The position numbers and the translations under genes were made by a program. From a virus, in the IMG/VR virus record IMGVR_UViG_3300012582_000004, positions 1 to 64,000 of that record: a DNA stretch of 64,000 bases; one strand, given 5' to 3'. The notes under the pieces were generated by a model. It had not been told where the DNA came from. It saw nothing but the letters and a program-made list of their open reading frames with translations, and ran no database searches. Below, piece after piece: positions 24,938-34,484 of the stretch. Position 1 is the first letter of the stretch. Each line of letters starts with the position of its first letter.

Positions 24938-25468
24938 TTAAGGAACTAAAAGTTCATTATTGTTTGCACCTCTTATACGTTTTATATCATCCTCTGATAA
25001 TACTTTACCTTTGATTTTATTCATTACTTCTTTAACTTTTTTAGTATCTATTTTATTCACTTTTTCAATTAATACACTGCTATCATATTCATTTTCAACA
25101 ATATCAATAGGGATTGGAAAATAATTCATTAAGAAATCTTTTTCGGTATACCAGTTTTTACAATCAACGCCAGTATCACTTATTTTTCTAATGTAGACTT
25201 CGACACTACTTGATGTTCTATTGGTTATGATACAAATCCTATTAGTTTTTAAATCAACGCAAATGCCGTAAGCGGGTAAGATAGTAAAATGTGTATTAGT
25301 TTTAACATATTCAGTTGTAATTCTAATCATCATTCTTCTTTGTGGCGCAATACTTAAATTTTCAAGTCTCCACCAACCAAAATCTTCATCATCAACTTTT
25401 ACATATAGATGTTCCCAATTGTTATGACTTAAGAATCCAACCGTACCTTTTTTAAAATTATTACTCAT
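24938..25468 (-). CDS. Hypothetical protein
   Basis: 176 residues, mixed alpha/beta, with a helical C-terminus (KVKEVMNKIKGKVLSEDDIKRI). No recognised family. Ten bases upstream of the CYTH gene and probably cotranscribed. Confidence 0.65.
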   Translation of the reverse strand: MSNNFKKGTVGFLSHNNWEHLYVKVDDEDFGWWRLENLSIAPQRRMMIRITTEYVKTNTHFTILPAYGICVDLKTNRICIITNRTSSSVEVYIRKISDTGVDCKNWYTEKDFLMNYFPIPIDIVENEYDSSVLIEKVNKIDTKKVKEVMNKIKGKVLSEDDIKRIRGANNNELLVP

Positions 25469-25518
25469 TTTTATATAATTTTTAATTAAATGTAGCTATT
25501 TCTTTTTATTTTTCCAAA

Positions 25519-26340
25519 TTAAACTTTAATAAATTGAAAAAGATTAGGATAATCGGTGATAATACCATCAACGCCTTGTTCTATAAGACTTTCCATTATA
25601 TTTAAATCGTTTACAGTCCAAGGAATAATACCCATCTTATTATTTTTACAGAATTTAATGCTGTCTTCTGTAATTAATTTATAATTAGGACTATAAAAAT
25701 CAGGAGTAAATCCTAATATAGATAAATTTGTTTCCATAGTTAAATCATTCTCTACTAATAATGCAATTTTTATTTCTGAATATTTATTTTTTAAATATTG
25801 AAGTGGTTTAACATCAAAAGAACGAATAATAATCCTATCTTGAATTTTAAACATATAAATTATAGGAATTAGTAAATCAACAATTTCTTCTGGTGAAGGT
25901 TGTGATATATCATATTCATTAAGGCTTGATTTAACCTCAATATCATAAGTTATAGATGCTATACCATACTTCTTAGTATATCTCTCAACTTCTTCTACAA
26001 CATCGTATAATAAAGGTTTAAATGCTTTAAAATTCATTTGTGTGTCAAAATCAGGATGCTTTTTTAATCCAACATCAAATTTTTTTATTTCTTCGTATGG
26101 CATTTTATAGAGATTAAACATTTTATCATTATCAATCTCTTTTCCATCTGATGTAAGACAAAATTTAGAATTCATATATGGTTCATGTGAAACTACAAGT
26201 TGTCTATCTTGACTTACTACAATATCAAGTTCTATCGCATTACAGCCAAGTTTAACAGCTTCTATGAATGATATAATGGTATTCTCAGGCATAAGCCCTC
26301 TACAACCTCTATGTCCAGTTTTGTAAAAATTAGTATTCAT
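25519..26340 (-). CDS. Glycerophosphodiester phosphodiesterase (GDPD)
   Basis: 273 residues, TIM-barrel GDPD. GHRGCRGLMPENT at 7-19 holds the first catalytic His and Glu, AIELDIVVSQDRQLVVSHEP near 35 holds the metal acids and second His, and the C-terminal GIIPWTVND...GVDGIITDYP is typical of the family. It hydrolyses glycerophosphodiesters to glycerol 3-phosphate. No signal peptide, so cytoplasmic. It could salvage phospholipid head groups or phosphate. Confidence 0.9.
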   Translation of the reverse strand: MNTNFYKTGHRGCRGLMPENTIISFIEAVKLGCNAIELDIVVSQDRQLVVSHEPYMNSKFCLTSDGKEIDNDKMFNLYKMPYEEIKKFDVGLKKHPDFDTQMNFKAFKPLLYDVVEEVERYTKKYGIASITYDIEVKSSLNEYDISQPSPEEIVDLLIPIIYMFKIQDRIIIRSFDVKPLQYLKNKYSEIKIALLVENDLTMETNLSILGFTPDFYSPNYKLITEDSIKFCKNNKMGIIPWTVNDLNIMESLIEQGVDGIITDYPNLFQFIKV

Positions 26341-26542
26341 CTTCTATTTCATCTAACTTATCTTCAAGTACTTTTATTTGTTCATTAAGGTCTTTAATAA
26401 TTTCCTCTAAATTTAAGCTTTCGTCAAGTAATCTAATACATTCATCATGTGAATATTTTAAATCAGATTGCAATTTTTTAATTAAATAAGATTCTTTTGA
26501 TTTATTTGATAACCTCTTGACTTCCTTTTTAAATATTTTCAT
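26330..26542 (-). CDS. Small coiled-coil protein
   Basis: 70 residues, almost wholly helical, with heptad-like NLEEIIKDLNEQIKVLEDKL. Overlaps the GDPD start by 11 bases and the upstream gene by 4, so it is part of one operon. Function unknown. Confidence 0.65.
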   Translation of the reverse strand: MKIFKKEVKRLSNKSKESYLIKKLQSDLKYSHDECIRLLDESLNLEEIIKDLNEQIKVLEDKLDEIEDEY

Positions 26543-26856
26543 AATAAATTGCTAATTTTAATTATTCGCTTAAAAGATATATTACATTCTTTATAGTCTT
26601 TCAAATATTCTCTACAAACTCTTACAGAATACACTTCATTTAATTTAAATTTATCAACTAAATGCTTCCAAAAAATTTTAACTGTATTATAATTATTATA
26701 TTCAATAGAATAAAAACCATTACCAATTTTAAATCCATAACGATTATATGTTTTACGATTTAAACCATCTTCAACATAAACATATTGATGCTTTTTGTCA
26801 ATATAACATAAAGGAAATGTCTTATATAAGTATATGTATATTTCTTCTTTAGTCAT
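26539..26856 (-). CDS. Hypothetical protein
   Basis: 105 residues, Tyr- and Lys-rich, no family recognised. Overlaps both neighbours by a few bases. Confidence 0.6.
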   Translation of the reverse strand: MTKEEIYIYLYKTFPLCYIDKKHQYVYVEDGLNRKTYNRYGFKIGNGFYSIEYNNYNTVKIFWKHLVDKFKLNEVYSVRVCREYLKDYKECNISFKRIIKISNLL

Positions 26857-27430
26857 TATTATCGTCTATTATATTACTTATAATAGATTTCCTTTTAATA
26901 GTTTTAAAAAATTCCACATTTTCTTCAATATCAAACATATTAACGTCAAGTTTATAATCAACATTTATATTTATAGTACTAATAGATTCTTTATATGGTG
27001 AATGAAATAATGAATTAGTAAAAAATATTTTTTGTGAAAATAATTGTAGTTTTTTAATATTTGTTTCATGTAATAGTGATATTTTAGTATATGATGACGT
27101 ATTTGTAGCATATAAAAAATCCATGGAATTTACCATTATAATAGTATCTTTATCATCAACATTTATATTAGATAGATTATCTATAAAATCACTGATGGAT
27201 GGTCTTGATATTATCACAAACTTATCTTTTTTCAAAGCTTTGAATTTATGTTTTTTTGCTCTACTTTCTACATTTATTGAACTATAATTCAAAAATATAA
27301 CTATTTTACCTATTGAAACGTAATGGTTTGCAATAAAAAGCAAAGCTAAAGTATAATGTCTATCTAATCCATATAATTGAATAATTTCTTTTTTAGTGGA
27401 TATAATACCATCTTGTATTCTCTCTAACAT
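26849..27430 (-). CDS. RecA-fold-like protein lacking the Walker A motif
   Basis: 193 residues. The order EIIQLYG-LDRHYTLALLFIAN-HYVSIGKIVIFLNYSS follows the RecA/RadA core, where an EIYGxxxxGKT loop and helix precede a strand ending YIDTE. KFVIISRPSISDFIDNL and DTIIMVNSMDFL match the next strands, including the position of Walker B. The phosphate loop is replaced by LDRHY, so ATP binding is unlikely. Possibly a recombination partner of UvsX. Remote similarity only. Confidence 0.45.
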   Translation of the reverse strand: MLERIQDGIISTKKEIIQLYGLDRHYTLALLFIANHYVSIGKIVIFLNYSSINVESRAKKHKFKALKKDKFVIISRPSISDFIDNLSNINVDDKDTIIMVNSMDFLYATNTSSYTKISLLHETNIKKLQLFSQKIFFTNSLFHSPYKESISTININVDYKLDVNMFDIEENVEFFKTIKRKSIISNIIDDNND

Positions 27431-27490
27431 ATGTTATATATTCAGAGAAAACAAAAAGTATTTTTATGATATAAGTAAAAATGGATATTT

Positions 27491-27763
27491 ATGGTTAGCG
27501 CAGAATTTATATTAGTATCAACTGAAATGAAAAATCCAATCTTGATACAACAGTGTATGATAGAAAATTTAATATTTAATAATGATATTATAACAATTAA
27601 GAAAGAAAATTTTGATTATGAGTTTGAAATTATATCTATGTATAATGTAATTGATAATGGTGTTCATATGATAAAATATGATGTTATTCCTTTGTATGGG
27701 GATCAAACTAAAGAAATAATAAGAAAGCTTAGAATTATTGATATTGATACAGATAGTAAATAA
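27491..27763 (+). CDS. Hypothetical protein
   Basis: 90 residues, beta-rich, no family recognised. Overlaps the following gene by 26 bases in another frame. Confidence 0.55.
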   Translation: MVSAEFILVSTEMKNPILIQQCMIENLIFNNDIITIKKENFDYEFEIISMYNVIDNGVHMIKYDVIPLYGDQTKEIIRKLRIIDIDTDSK

Positions 27764-28061
27764 ATACAAACATAAACCAACTTTAAACGACATCTATATA
27801 GGTAGAGGCTCTTTATTAGGTAATCCTTTTTCACATAAGGAGAATACTAAGGCTTTGTATAAAGTTGATACTGTAAATGAATCGATAGAAAAATATAAAA
27901 TATGGTTAATTGAAAATTTTAAAAATAATAAAGAAATTAAAAACTACATTTTATCAATTAAAGAAGATTCTGAATTATCTAATATAAATCTTGTTTGTTT
28001 TTGTAAACCTAAAGCATGTCATGGTGACATAATTAAAGATTTTATAGATAACTTAGAGTAA
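27738..28061 (+). CDS. DUF4326-like protein
   Basis: Up to 107 residues. VNKYKHKPTLNDIYIGRGS, LLGNPF near 27 and LVCFCKPKACHGDII near the C-terminus are the family's signature, including the two Cys and the CHGD motif. The first possible starts are TTG 27738 or TTG 27744; no ATG precedes the conserved region. Function of the family is unknown. Confidence 0.75.
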   Translation: MILIQIVNKYKHKPTLNDIYIGRGSLLGNPFSHKENTKALYKVDTVNESIEKYKIWLIENFKNNKEIKNYILSIKEDSELSNINLVCFCKPKACHGDIIKDFIDNLE

Positions 28062-28238
28062 CTATAGTTTCTTTTTCTTTTCTTCTTTCTTTTTAATTTC
28101 GATTATTTCATTTGAAACAGAAATTTCTGAAATTTTCTGATTAGATTTTTCTGTGAGATTTTCGATTTCTTTTGCTTTATTTTTAATCGTATCTCTTAAA
28201 TCGTTAATTAATTTTTTTCTTTCTAATTTATTTTCCAT
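28062..28238 (-). CDS. Small Lys/Glu-rich coiled-coil protein, 58 aa
   Basis: ATG at 28238, TAG at 28062. The chain (MENKLERKKLINDLRDTIKN onward) is a continuous charged helix ending KKKEEKKKKL. Its ATG overlaps the stop of the upstream 603-residue gene by 11 bases, indicating coupling. Function unknown. Confidence 0.6.
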   Translation of the reverse strand: MENKLERKKLINDLRDTIKNKAKEIENLTEKSNQKISEISVSNEIIEIKKKEEKKKKL

Positions 28239-30039
28239 TTCTTTCTACTTTTTTTACTATTAAAAATAAACTACTGTTTAGTTTTTCAAATTCACGATAA
28301 TCACCATCTAAGAAATTAAAATTAACTGTTTCTATGTGATTTTTTTTGTATAAACTTATCTCACTTCTTTCTCTTATTAAAAAATAAAATTCATATCTAC
28401 AATTTAGATTTTTAATCCATGGAGTTGTTCTAACACCAGATTTTTCCCACTTCTTATATTGACTTTCTCTTAATTTTGTTTTATCAGCATCTTTTTTACC
28501 AACAAATTGTAAATCATCTAATAGTTGTTCAGAAGAAGGGTATAAATTCATTGATGGTGTTAAATCATATTCCGTGAATATATCACCATGTAACATTAAT
28601 TTACCATTTTCACCATCTTTCTCAGGTGTTCTAAATTCTATATTAATATTCCCAATTTCAGATGGTGTTTCAACTTCTTCAACTGTTAAACCATTTTCTT
28701 TTGCAAAATCATTCACCGTATCAGTATTTTGTAATAATGGCTCTACTTTATTATCTTCTACTCCTTGTTTAATATCATTTTCTCTATTAATATCATCAGA
28801 ATTTGAACCATCAGTATTCAATATAGCATTCTTAACTGCTACAACACCAGCTCTTTTTAATAAAGATGTGGGAAGTTTCTTTAATATTTCAATAGGAAGT
28901 TTTTTAGTAGCAGATTTAAGTATAGATTCATATGGTAAATTTTTAATAGTACCCTTAGCAATATATTGTTCTATTGCTTCTTTTTCAACTGCTTTTACTA
29001 ATTGTGCTGATTCACCACCTACTAATTTATTTATTTCATTTTTTATTATTTTTAAATCAGTATTAATAACAATCATCGAACTATTACATAATTTTTCAGT
29101 GAATGTTGTTCCATTATTTTTTAAAATATCAAGAATCATATCAGGTTTTTTAGAAAGCATATCAGGTGTAATCCTTCCCATTTCTTTAGTAGTAATGGAT
29201 TTTCCCAATCTTCCAAGTTGCTCTTCATTTATCATTTTAGAAACAAGTGGGTCCAATGATTTTATTTTTGACGAAAATATTTTTTCAGATTCTAATATAA
29301 CTGCGTTTTTAAATATGATAAAGTCTTTAGCAATATACTTTTCAGTATTAGACAGTATTACACCTAAATCATTTTTTATAAAATCAATGATTTGTTTAAT
29401 ACCTGGTAATTTATATAACATTTTAAAAATCCATGTGTCTTGATACTTTAAAATTGTTTCTAAAAATATTTTTCTAACTGGCTGTAAATTAAATAAAAAT
29501 TTAAATAATCTTTTAAACAAACCTATAGGTAAGATACTAGCACCTACTTTAAATAATGTTTTAAAGAATCCACCAGTTATTTTTGATATTGTAGATATTA
29601 ATCTTTTTATTATAGAACTACCAACCGATTCTGCACCGAATGCAGGAATTGGCGCAAATAAAGCAGTTATTACACCACAAATAGATAAACCAAATGCTTC
29701 ATTAGGCTTATATTTAGCTTCTACGAAATAGGAAGAAGAGTGTAGAATATCAACAATCATTCCAATACCTACGAATTTACCACCCAAAGCAGAAACAATT
29801 GCACTAACACCATCAACACCTAAATGTACCCAATCACTAGATGTTTGCGGAATTAAATCAGACCATCCAAATTCTTCATTTAATCTACCATCACCTTCTT
29901 CTAACATCAACTCTTTTTCAACAAATAAATAATATTTATCTACTTTTAGACATTTAGTTGCCTCATTCCATGTAAAATCAGGTCTTTTGAAACCATTTTC
30001 ACCATCTTTATAAGAATCATACGATAATAAATAATCCAT
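28228..30039 (-). CDS. Large protein with hydrophobic domain, putative virion protein
   Basis: 603 residues. DWVHLGVDGVSAIVSALGG near 69 and GIGMIVDILHSSSYFVEAKY near 91, followed by a hydrophobic hairpin (GLSICGVITALFAPIPAFG), resemble the pretoxin region before toxin domains in polymorphic toxins and some phage structural proteins. More amphipathic helices occupy 150-300. The C-terminal 170 residues are alpha/beta and unassigned. Possibly a head or tail protein that enters the host membrane. Cotranscribed with the gene at 28062. Confidence 0.55.
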   Translation of the reverse strand: MDYLLSYDSYKDGENGFKRPDFTWNEATKCLKVDKYYLFVEKELMLEEGDGRLNEEFGWSDLIPQTSSDWVHLGVDGVSAIVSALGGKFVGIGMIVDILHSSSYFVEAKYKPNEAFGLSICGVITALFAPIPAFGAESVGSSIIKRLISTISKITGGFFKTLFKVGASILPIGLFKRLFKFLFNLQPVRKIFLETILKYQDTWIFKMLYKLPGIKQIIDFIKNDLGVILSNTEKYIAKDFIIFKNAVILESEKIFSSKIKSLDPLVSKMINEEQLGRLGKSITTKEMGRITPDMLSKKPDMILDILKNNGTTFTEKLCNSSMIVINTDLKIIKNEINKLVGGESAQLVKAVEKEAIEQYIAKGTIKNLPYESILKSATKKLPIEILKKLPTSLLKRAGVVAVKNAILNTDGSNSDDINRENDIKQGVEDNKVEPLLQNTDTVNDFAKENGLTVEEVETPSEIGNINIEFRTPEKDGENGKLMLHGDIFTEYDLTPSMNLYPSSEQLLDDLQFVGKKDADKTKLRESQYKKWEKSGVRTTPWIKNLNCRYEFYFLIRERSEISLYKKNHIETVNFNFLDGDYREFEKLNSSLFLIVKKVERNGK

Positions 30040-30138
30040 TATACTCTATTATTTTTAATAGATTATATATTATTTTTTAAATACCGTAAATGATTGTATG
30101 TAATAAAATATTTGCGTATTATGTTTAATATATAATTT

Positions 30139-30375
30139 ATGGAAATTTTAAAACATGTAATTACTGGTAATTTAGAAATTATGGTAAAAAGAATAGAACA
30201 TCAAAAAATAGAAATACTTTCTACTGAAAATGTTCAAATAACTCAATCATCAGTTGCATGGGCTAAAAAAGCAGATAATCCTATTACTGCATCATATGAA
30301 TCAAAAAATGTATCCGTTAAAACATCAACAGGTGATATTAATTTCGGAATAGCTATCACAAGAAGTAATAGATAA
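30139..30375 (+). CDS. Hypothetical small protein
   Basis: 78 residues, beta-rich, no recognised family. AATATATA lies at 30127, just before the start. Confidence 0.55.
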   Translation: MEILKHVITGNLEIMVKRIEHQKIEILSTENVQITQSSVAWAKKADNPITASYESKNVSVKTSTGDINFGIAITRSNR

Positions 30376-30381
30376 GTTATT

Positions 30382-30738
30382 CTATTCAACACACCATTCA
30401 ACAAAATCTGGGAGATTTTCAATAGATTCAGAAGCTTCTTTTATTGTAGATGATGTGATATAAATATATTTTACTTGTAGTAATGCTACACCCATTCTAT
30501 CTTCCATTCTTTTTCTTAATTTCTGCTTTAAATCTATTACATTAAATGTTGGTATTATTAGTTGAATTTCCTTTAATCTAATTTCATAATCATTCCATTC
30601 TATCTGAGATAGTTCTTCTATATTATCCATAGAAACAACAATACCCGTATCTATATGATACGGGATAGTTATTGTTTTAGTTGTTTGATTATCAAGAATT
30701 TCTTGATAAGTTTTAGATTGTGTTAATATTTTAATCAT
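30382..30738 (-). CDS. Hypothetical protein
   Basis: 118 residues from the ATG at 30738. The open frame extends upstream into uvsX, but that part (Met- and Leu-rich) is the uvsX antiframe and is not counted. Alpha/beta, no known domain. It follows uvsX after 34 bases and is probably in the same transcript. Confidence 0.6.
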   Translation of the reverse strand: MIKILTQSKTYQEILDNQTTKTITIPYHIDTGIVVSMDNIEELSQIEWNDYEIRLKEIQLIIPTFNVIDLKQKLRKRMEDRMGVALLQVKYIYITSSTIKEASESIENLPDFVEWCVE

Positions 30739-30772
30739 TAATATATTGAAATTTTTATATTCCACCACAATT

Positions 30773-31993
30773 TTAATTAAATAAATCTTCGGCAGAAACA
30801 TCATCAGATGATAAATCCAAAGTATCATAATCACCTTCTGAAATTGAACCATCCATAATACTATTAATTTCTTCAACTTCATCAACTGAACCATAACTAA
30901 AATATTTATTAATAATTGGCTCTAAAGCATCTATTACATCTTGTGTAAATACCGCTTTTGTGAAAATTTGTTTTTCGTATAGAGATTTATCTAAATGCCT
31001 AACATACCATTTAATTCCACCTGGTTTGAAAAACATTTCACCTGTAGATTTATCAACTTCCATTTTACCCTGTGCAATACCAAGCTTATCAAAGTTTTCA
31101 GGAGTACAAAAAAAATCTAAACCATTAAATGGATTGGATCCAGATACGAAACTAAGTTCGAATTTATTCTTCTTAGGTCTAGCTAATCTATTTTTAACTG
31201 CTTTAGCTGTAATAATAATACCAGATTGTCCTAAATCCATCTGATCTTCCAAGCCTGTTTTAAGTTTAGCTTTAGATAAATAAACTACTGTCGTGGCAGA
31301 ATATGCCAGAGCTCTACCACCTTTCATAATTTCTTGTGGGAATAAATCCATTGAAAGATATGTATGATTGGTTACTACCAGTGGCATATCAAGATATCCT
31401 AAGTCGGCATTAATACTTCTAAATAATGATCCAATAGCTTTAGCCCTTGTCATATCTTGTTTAATTTTACCACCAAGTAAATCTTCTTTTTCTTTATTAG
31501 ATGCCAATTGTCCAATAGAATCAAGGAAGAAAATCATTTTAGGTAATTCAACATTCTTTTTCTTTTGTTCTTTTAAACCATCTAATACTTTAGTCAAAGT
31601 GATATTTAAATCTTCTACTTTATTAGATCTAAGTAAGATAAAATTATTATCAACATCAATACCATATTTAACCATATCCGATCTTTCAATAGCATTCTCA
31701 GTATCAATGTATACTATAACATAATCTTTTTTCTGTGCTTCTCTCGCAACATTAAAGCATAGATATGATTTACCTACACCAGATTCACCCGCAAATACAG
31801 TAATTCTATTATTTAAAATACCACCATTTTTAATTGATGCACTTAGAACAGCATCTAGCATATAGATACCTGTAGAGATGAATTCTTTTGGTTTATTATG
31901 CTTTTCAATTACAACAGATGTAGATTGAACAGATTCATCGAACAATTTTCCAATATCAGTAAATGTAAAGCCAATTTCTTTCTTTTTAGCCAT
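30773..31993 (-). CDS. uvsX: UvsX-like RecA recombinase
   Basis: 406 residues, close to T4 UvsX length. FAGESGVGKSYLCFN at 67-81 is the Walker A loop, IVYIDTENA near 94 the next strand, PKMIFFLDSIGQLAS near 151 Walker B, and PLVVTNHTYLSMD near 205 the sensor region; KNRLARPKK follows. The C-terminus is acidic (SDDVSAEDLFN), as in T4-type recombinases. It drives strand exchange in recombination-dependent replication. Both ATP-site motifs are intact. Confidence 0.95.
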   Translation of the reverse strand: MAKKKEIGFTFTDIGKLFDESVQSTSVVIEKHNKPKEFISTGIYMLDAVLSASIKNGGILNNRITVFAGESGVGKSYLCFNVAREAQKKDYVIVYIDTENAIERSDMVKYGIDVDNNFILLRSNKVEDLNITLTKVLDGLKEQKKKNVELPKMIFFLDSIGQLASNKEKEDLLGGKIKQDMTRAKAIGSLFRSINADLGYLDMPLVVTNHTYLSMDLFPQEIMKGGRALAYSATTVVYLSKAKLKTGLEDQMDLGQSGIIITAKAVKNRLARPKKNKFELSFVSGSNPFNGLDFFCTPENFDKLGIAQGKMEVDKSTGEMFFKPGGIKWYVRHLDKSLYEKQIFTKAVFTQDVIDALEPIINKYFSYGSVDEVEEINSIMDGSISEGDYDTLDLSSDDVSAEDLFN

Positions 31994-32185
31994 TTCAAAA
32001 ATTTATTTATTATTTATATAAATAATTCACTTTTTGTTTTGAAAAAAATATAACTATTTATAGAATTTAATATATAGATAAAATAGGGTTAATCATTATA
32101 AAAAATACTTCAATAAAACAGCAATTTATTATAAAAATGTTGTTTTCTGATGATAAAAGCCAATTAATAATTAATAAATACTAAG

Positions 32186-32881
32186 ATGAAAAACGTTTTA
32201 AATTTTGAGCAATTTGTAAATGAAAATTGGGATTTTCCTGGATATGGTGTTGCTATGAATGGTAATGGTGTGACACCAAATGACCCGACAACGAGCGTAA
32301 ATGCTTATGATAAATTTAAAGCTGATGCTGAAAATCAAATTGCACGTCTTAGATTTATTTTACAAAATGCTTTTGCTGATGCATCTACATTGGATAAATC
32401 TAAATTTGATTTTGTTATAGAAAACTTAAAGGTATTTAGAATATTACCTAATAATAATGGATTTTTAGATATTTACATCAAATTTATATTAAATGAAACT
32501 AATTACATGGGATGTTTTAAAGATTGGGGAAGTAAAAATTGTAAATTTGAAAGTGCTGTACTCGCAGTTCCACAAATAAGAATACATTTAGAAAATAAAA
32601 TAAAACTTGAAGGAATATTCAAAAAATGTTTAACTGAATGGTTTATTCCTAATAATGGTGAATATAAAGCATTAACTAAAATAAAAGTATATGATTTTAT
32701 GGGTGACATTTTTTATATCCCACAAGATGCAAACATAGTAGTTGATGAAGTTGTAACAGAAGATGATAAACCAACAATTAATATTTTATACAAAGAAAAA
32801 ATGTATTATTTGACTAATCTTGACTATTACTTCTTTAATTGGTGGTTTGATACTAAAGAAAAACCTAAATTTTATATCTAA
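32186..32881 (+). CDS. Hypothetical protein with head-targeting-like N-terminal tag
   Basis: 231 residues. The start VLNFEQFVNEN fits the aromatic-x-x-aromatic-x-x-E pattern of T4 capsid-targeting sequences, with VNE as a possible protease site. The remainder is a soluble alpha/beta protein without known domain. AATATATA is at 32069, 117 bases upstream. Predicted to be head-packaged (inference). Confidence 0.65.
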   Translation: MKNVLNFEQFVNENWDFPGYGVAMNGNGVTPNDPTTSVNAYDKFKADAENQIARLRFILQNAFADASTLDKSKFDFVIENLKVFRILPNNNGFLDIYIKFILNETNYMGCFKDWGSKNCKFESAVLAVPQIRIHLENKIKLEGIFKKCLTEWFIPNNGEYKALTKIKVYDFMGDIFYIPQDANIVVDEVVTEDDKPTINILYKEKMYYLTNLDYYFFNWWFDTKEKPKFYI

Positions 32882-33120
32882 ATCTTTTTAACTTGTTTTA
32901 GATTGGATGGATTAGTTACCCTTGATGGAATAATTTCATTATCATATTCATTTACTGCAACTTCTAATTTAGTGATTGCTTCAGAGAAAAACTTATTCGA
33001 TACATTTATAACATATTTAGATGCTAATATTAATTTGTTAGCTCTATGAATTTTTTCTTTTAGAGAATCTATTTCTGCTTTTTGTTTTTCGATAAGGTTT
33101 ATTAAATCTTGCTGATTCAT
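32878..33120 (-). CDS. Small coiled-coil protein
   Basis: 80 residues. The N-terminal half is a heptad-rich helix (LINLIEKQKAEIDSLKEKIH). Converges with the gene at 32186, overlapping by 4 bases. Function unknown. Confidence 0.6.
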   Translation of the reverse strand: MNQQDLINLIEKQKAEIDSLKEKIHRANKLILASKYVINVSNKFFSEAITKLEVAVNEYDNEIIPSRVTNPSNLKQVKKI

Positions 33121-33132
33121 ATATTAATGTGT

Positions 33133-34299
33133 TTATATGTCCATATGACCACTACTCCATCCATTATAAGCATCTTGATCCCATTCCATGTGTGGTGAAG
33201 TTGACATTCTCGCTGGGGGTAATAGAAGTGGTGCTTTAGTTATAGTACTAGAAAAAGGGCTATTATTTAAATTCCTTTTTTTAGATTGCTTATAATCTTT
33301 TTTTTCTTTTCTTGACATTTTATTCCAATTTGGTGGAAAATAAGCAGTTGATATTTTAACATTATTATTAAATGTAATAATAGTCTTACTTCCGTCCGCA
33401 TGGTGAACTATGTCCTCTCTTTTGTCGTTATTTTTCTTTTTAATTTCTACAGGGCGACCTGCATAAAAATCATCTAAGTCTTTTATTGTATATTTTGAAT
33501 AACTCGTTGGTTTTTTAGCAAATTCGTGTTTATAAATCTTTGTAGATAAATCATTGATTATATCATATACAAGTCCTACACAACGTTCAACATCATCTAG
33601 TCTAATAAATTCTGTTGCAGTATGTGGCATATAATAACCACAAGACATATTGAAACAAGCGACATTTAAACCCATTTCTTTTAATTCAACAATATCGGTT
33701 TGTCCACCCATTTCAATTTTATAACCCCATTTTTCCAATAAAGGTTTTAAATCATCTTCAAAATCTTCATTAAATAGCTGAATTCCATGTCCATATTTAA
33801 TGAAATCATCAGCACCTCTTCTATCACACTGAATTAAGAAAGCAGAATCGTTAAAAAATTCCATTCTACATGCACTAGAGCCCACACAACCAATTTCTTC
33901 TCTAGAAAAGAAAGCCACTTTAATGTTATCTAATTTAGATAACATATCTAAGCAGACATATACACCTACTTTATCATCACCACCAATACCATATTGTTCA
34001 TTTTTAACAGTATCAAATGCAATTAAATCACCATTTTCGTTAAATCTAACTTCTACATTCATATTAACATCATGTACAGTATCAATATGAGATACAACAG
34101 TCGGGTAAAAATCGGCTAATCCCTTAGTGACATAAATATTGCCTTCTTCATCATATTCAATGAAAATATCAGCCCCCATTTCAATCATTTTAAGTATTTT
34201 ATCAACGAGGTATTGAACCATCCTTGATTCATCTTTGGAATGTGATTGAATTTTTAAGACTTCAACTAACTTTTCAACATTTATGTTTTGATATGGCAT
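33133..34299 (-). CDS. M20-like metallopeptidase
   Basis: 388 residues. VVSHIDTVHD near 67 and GIGGDDKVGVYVCLDML near 101 hold the first His and bridging Asp; SREEIGCVGSS near 133 the catalytic Glu pair; QCDRRG near 155 an Asp; MPHTATEF near 220 the last His. This is the dizinc set of PepT/M20-type exopeptidases. About 100 C-terminal residues are an extra basic, low-complexity extension not usual in the family. Cytoplasmic. May release amino acids during infection. Confidence 0.82.
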   Translation of the reverse strand: MPYQNINVEKLVEVLKIQSHSKDESRMVQYLVDKILKMIEMGADIFIEYDEEGNIYVTKGLADFYPTVVSHIDTVHDVNMNVEVRFNENGDLIAFDTVKNEQYGIGGDDKVGVYVCLDMLSKLDNIKVAFFSREEIGCVGSSACRMEFFNDSAFLIQCDRRGADDFIKYGHGIQLFNEDFEDDLKPLLEKWGYKIEMGGQTDIVELKEMGLNVACFNMSCGYYMPHTATEFIRLDDVERCVGLVYDIINDLSTKIYKHEFAKKPTSYSKYTIKDLDDFYAGRPVEIKKKNNDKREDIVHHADGSKTIITFNNNVKISTAYFPPNWNKMSRKEKKDYKQSKKRNLNNSPFSSTITKAPLLLPPARMSTSPHMEWDQDAYNGWSSGHMDI

Positions 34300-34315
34300 T
34301 TTGAATATTTTAATA

Positions 34316-34346
34316 CAAATATAGTGATTTTTTTTATATTGTCAAA
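34316..34346 (-). promoter_or_regulatory. Bacteroidetes-type sigma promoter
   Basis: Minus strand TTTG (34346-34343), 19 bases, TATATTTG (34323-34316), 17 bases before the M20-like gene. It separates this gene from the homing endonuclease upstream. Confidence 0.72.
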
Positions 34347-34484
34347 CAAATATTGTTTTAAAAATGAAAAATTTGAATAAATAGGATTTTATAAAGCATT
34401 TCTTCTTTTTTGAATGAATTTTACGGTAAAATTATATAATATAGAGTTATTCTAATTGATGTAGTTGAATTTATGATATAGTAA

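Noticed and set aside
28574-29443. 289-codon plus-strand frame opposite the large hydrophobic protein
   Set aside because: Ser/Phe/Ile-rich antisense shadow of a minus-strand gene with normal composition.
30739-30894. N-terminal extension of the gene at 30382
   Set aside because: It overlaps the end of uvsX, and its Met/Leu-rich sequence is the antiframe of an acidic uvsX tail; ATG 30738 gives a normal protein.
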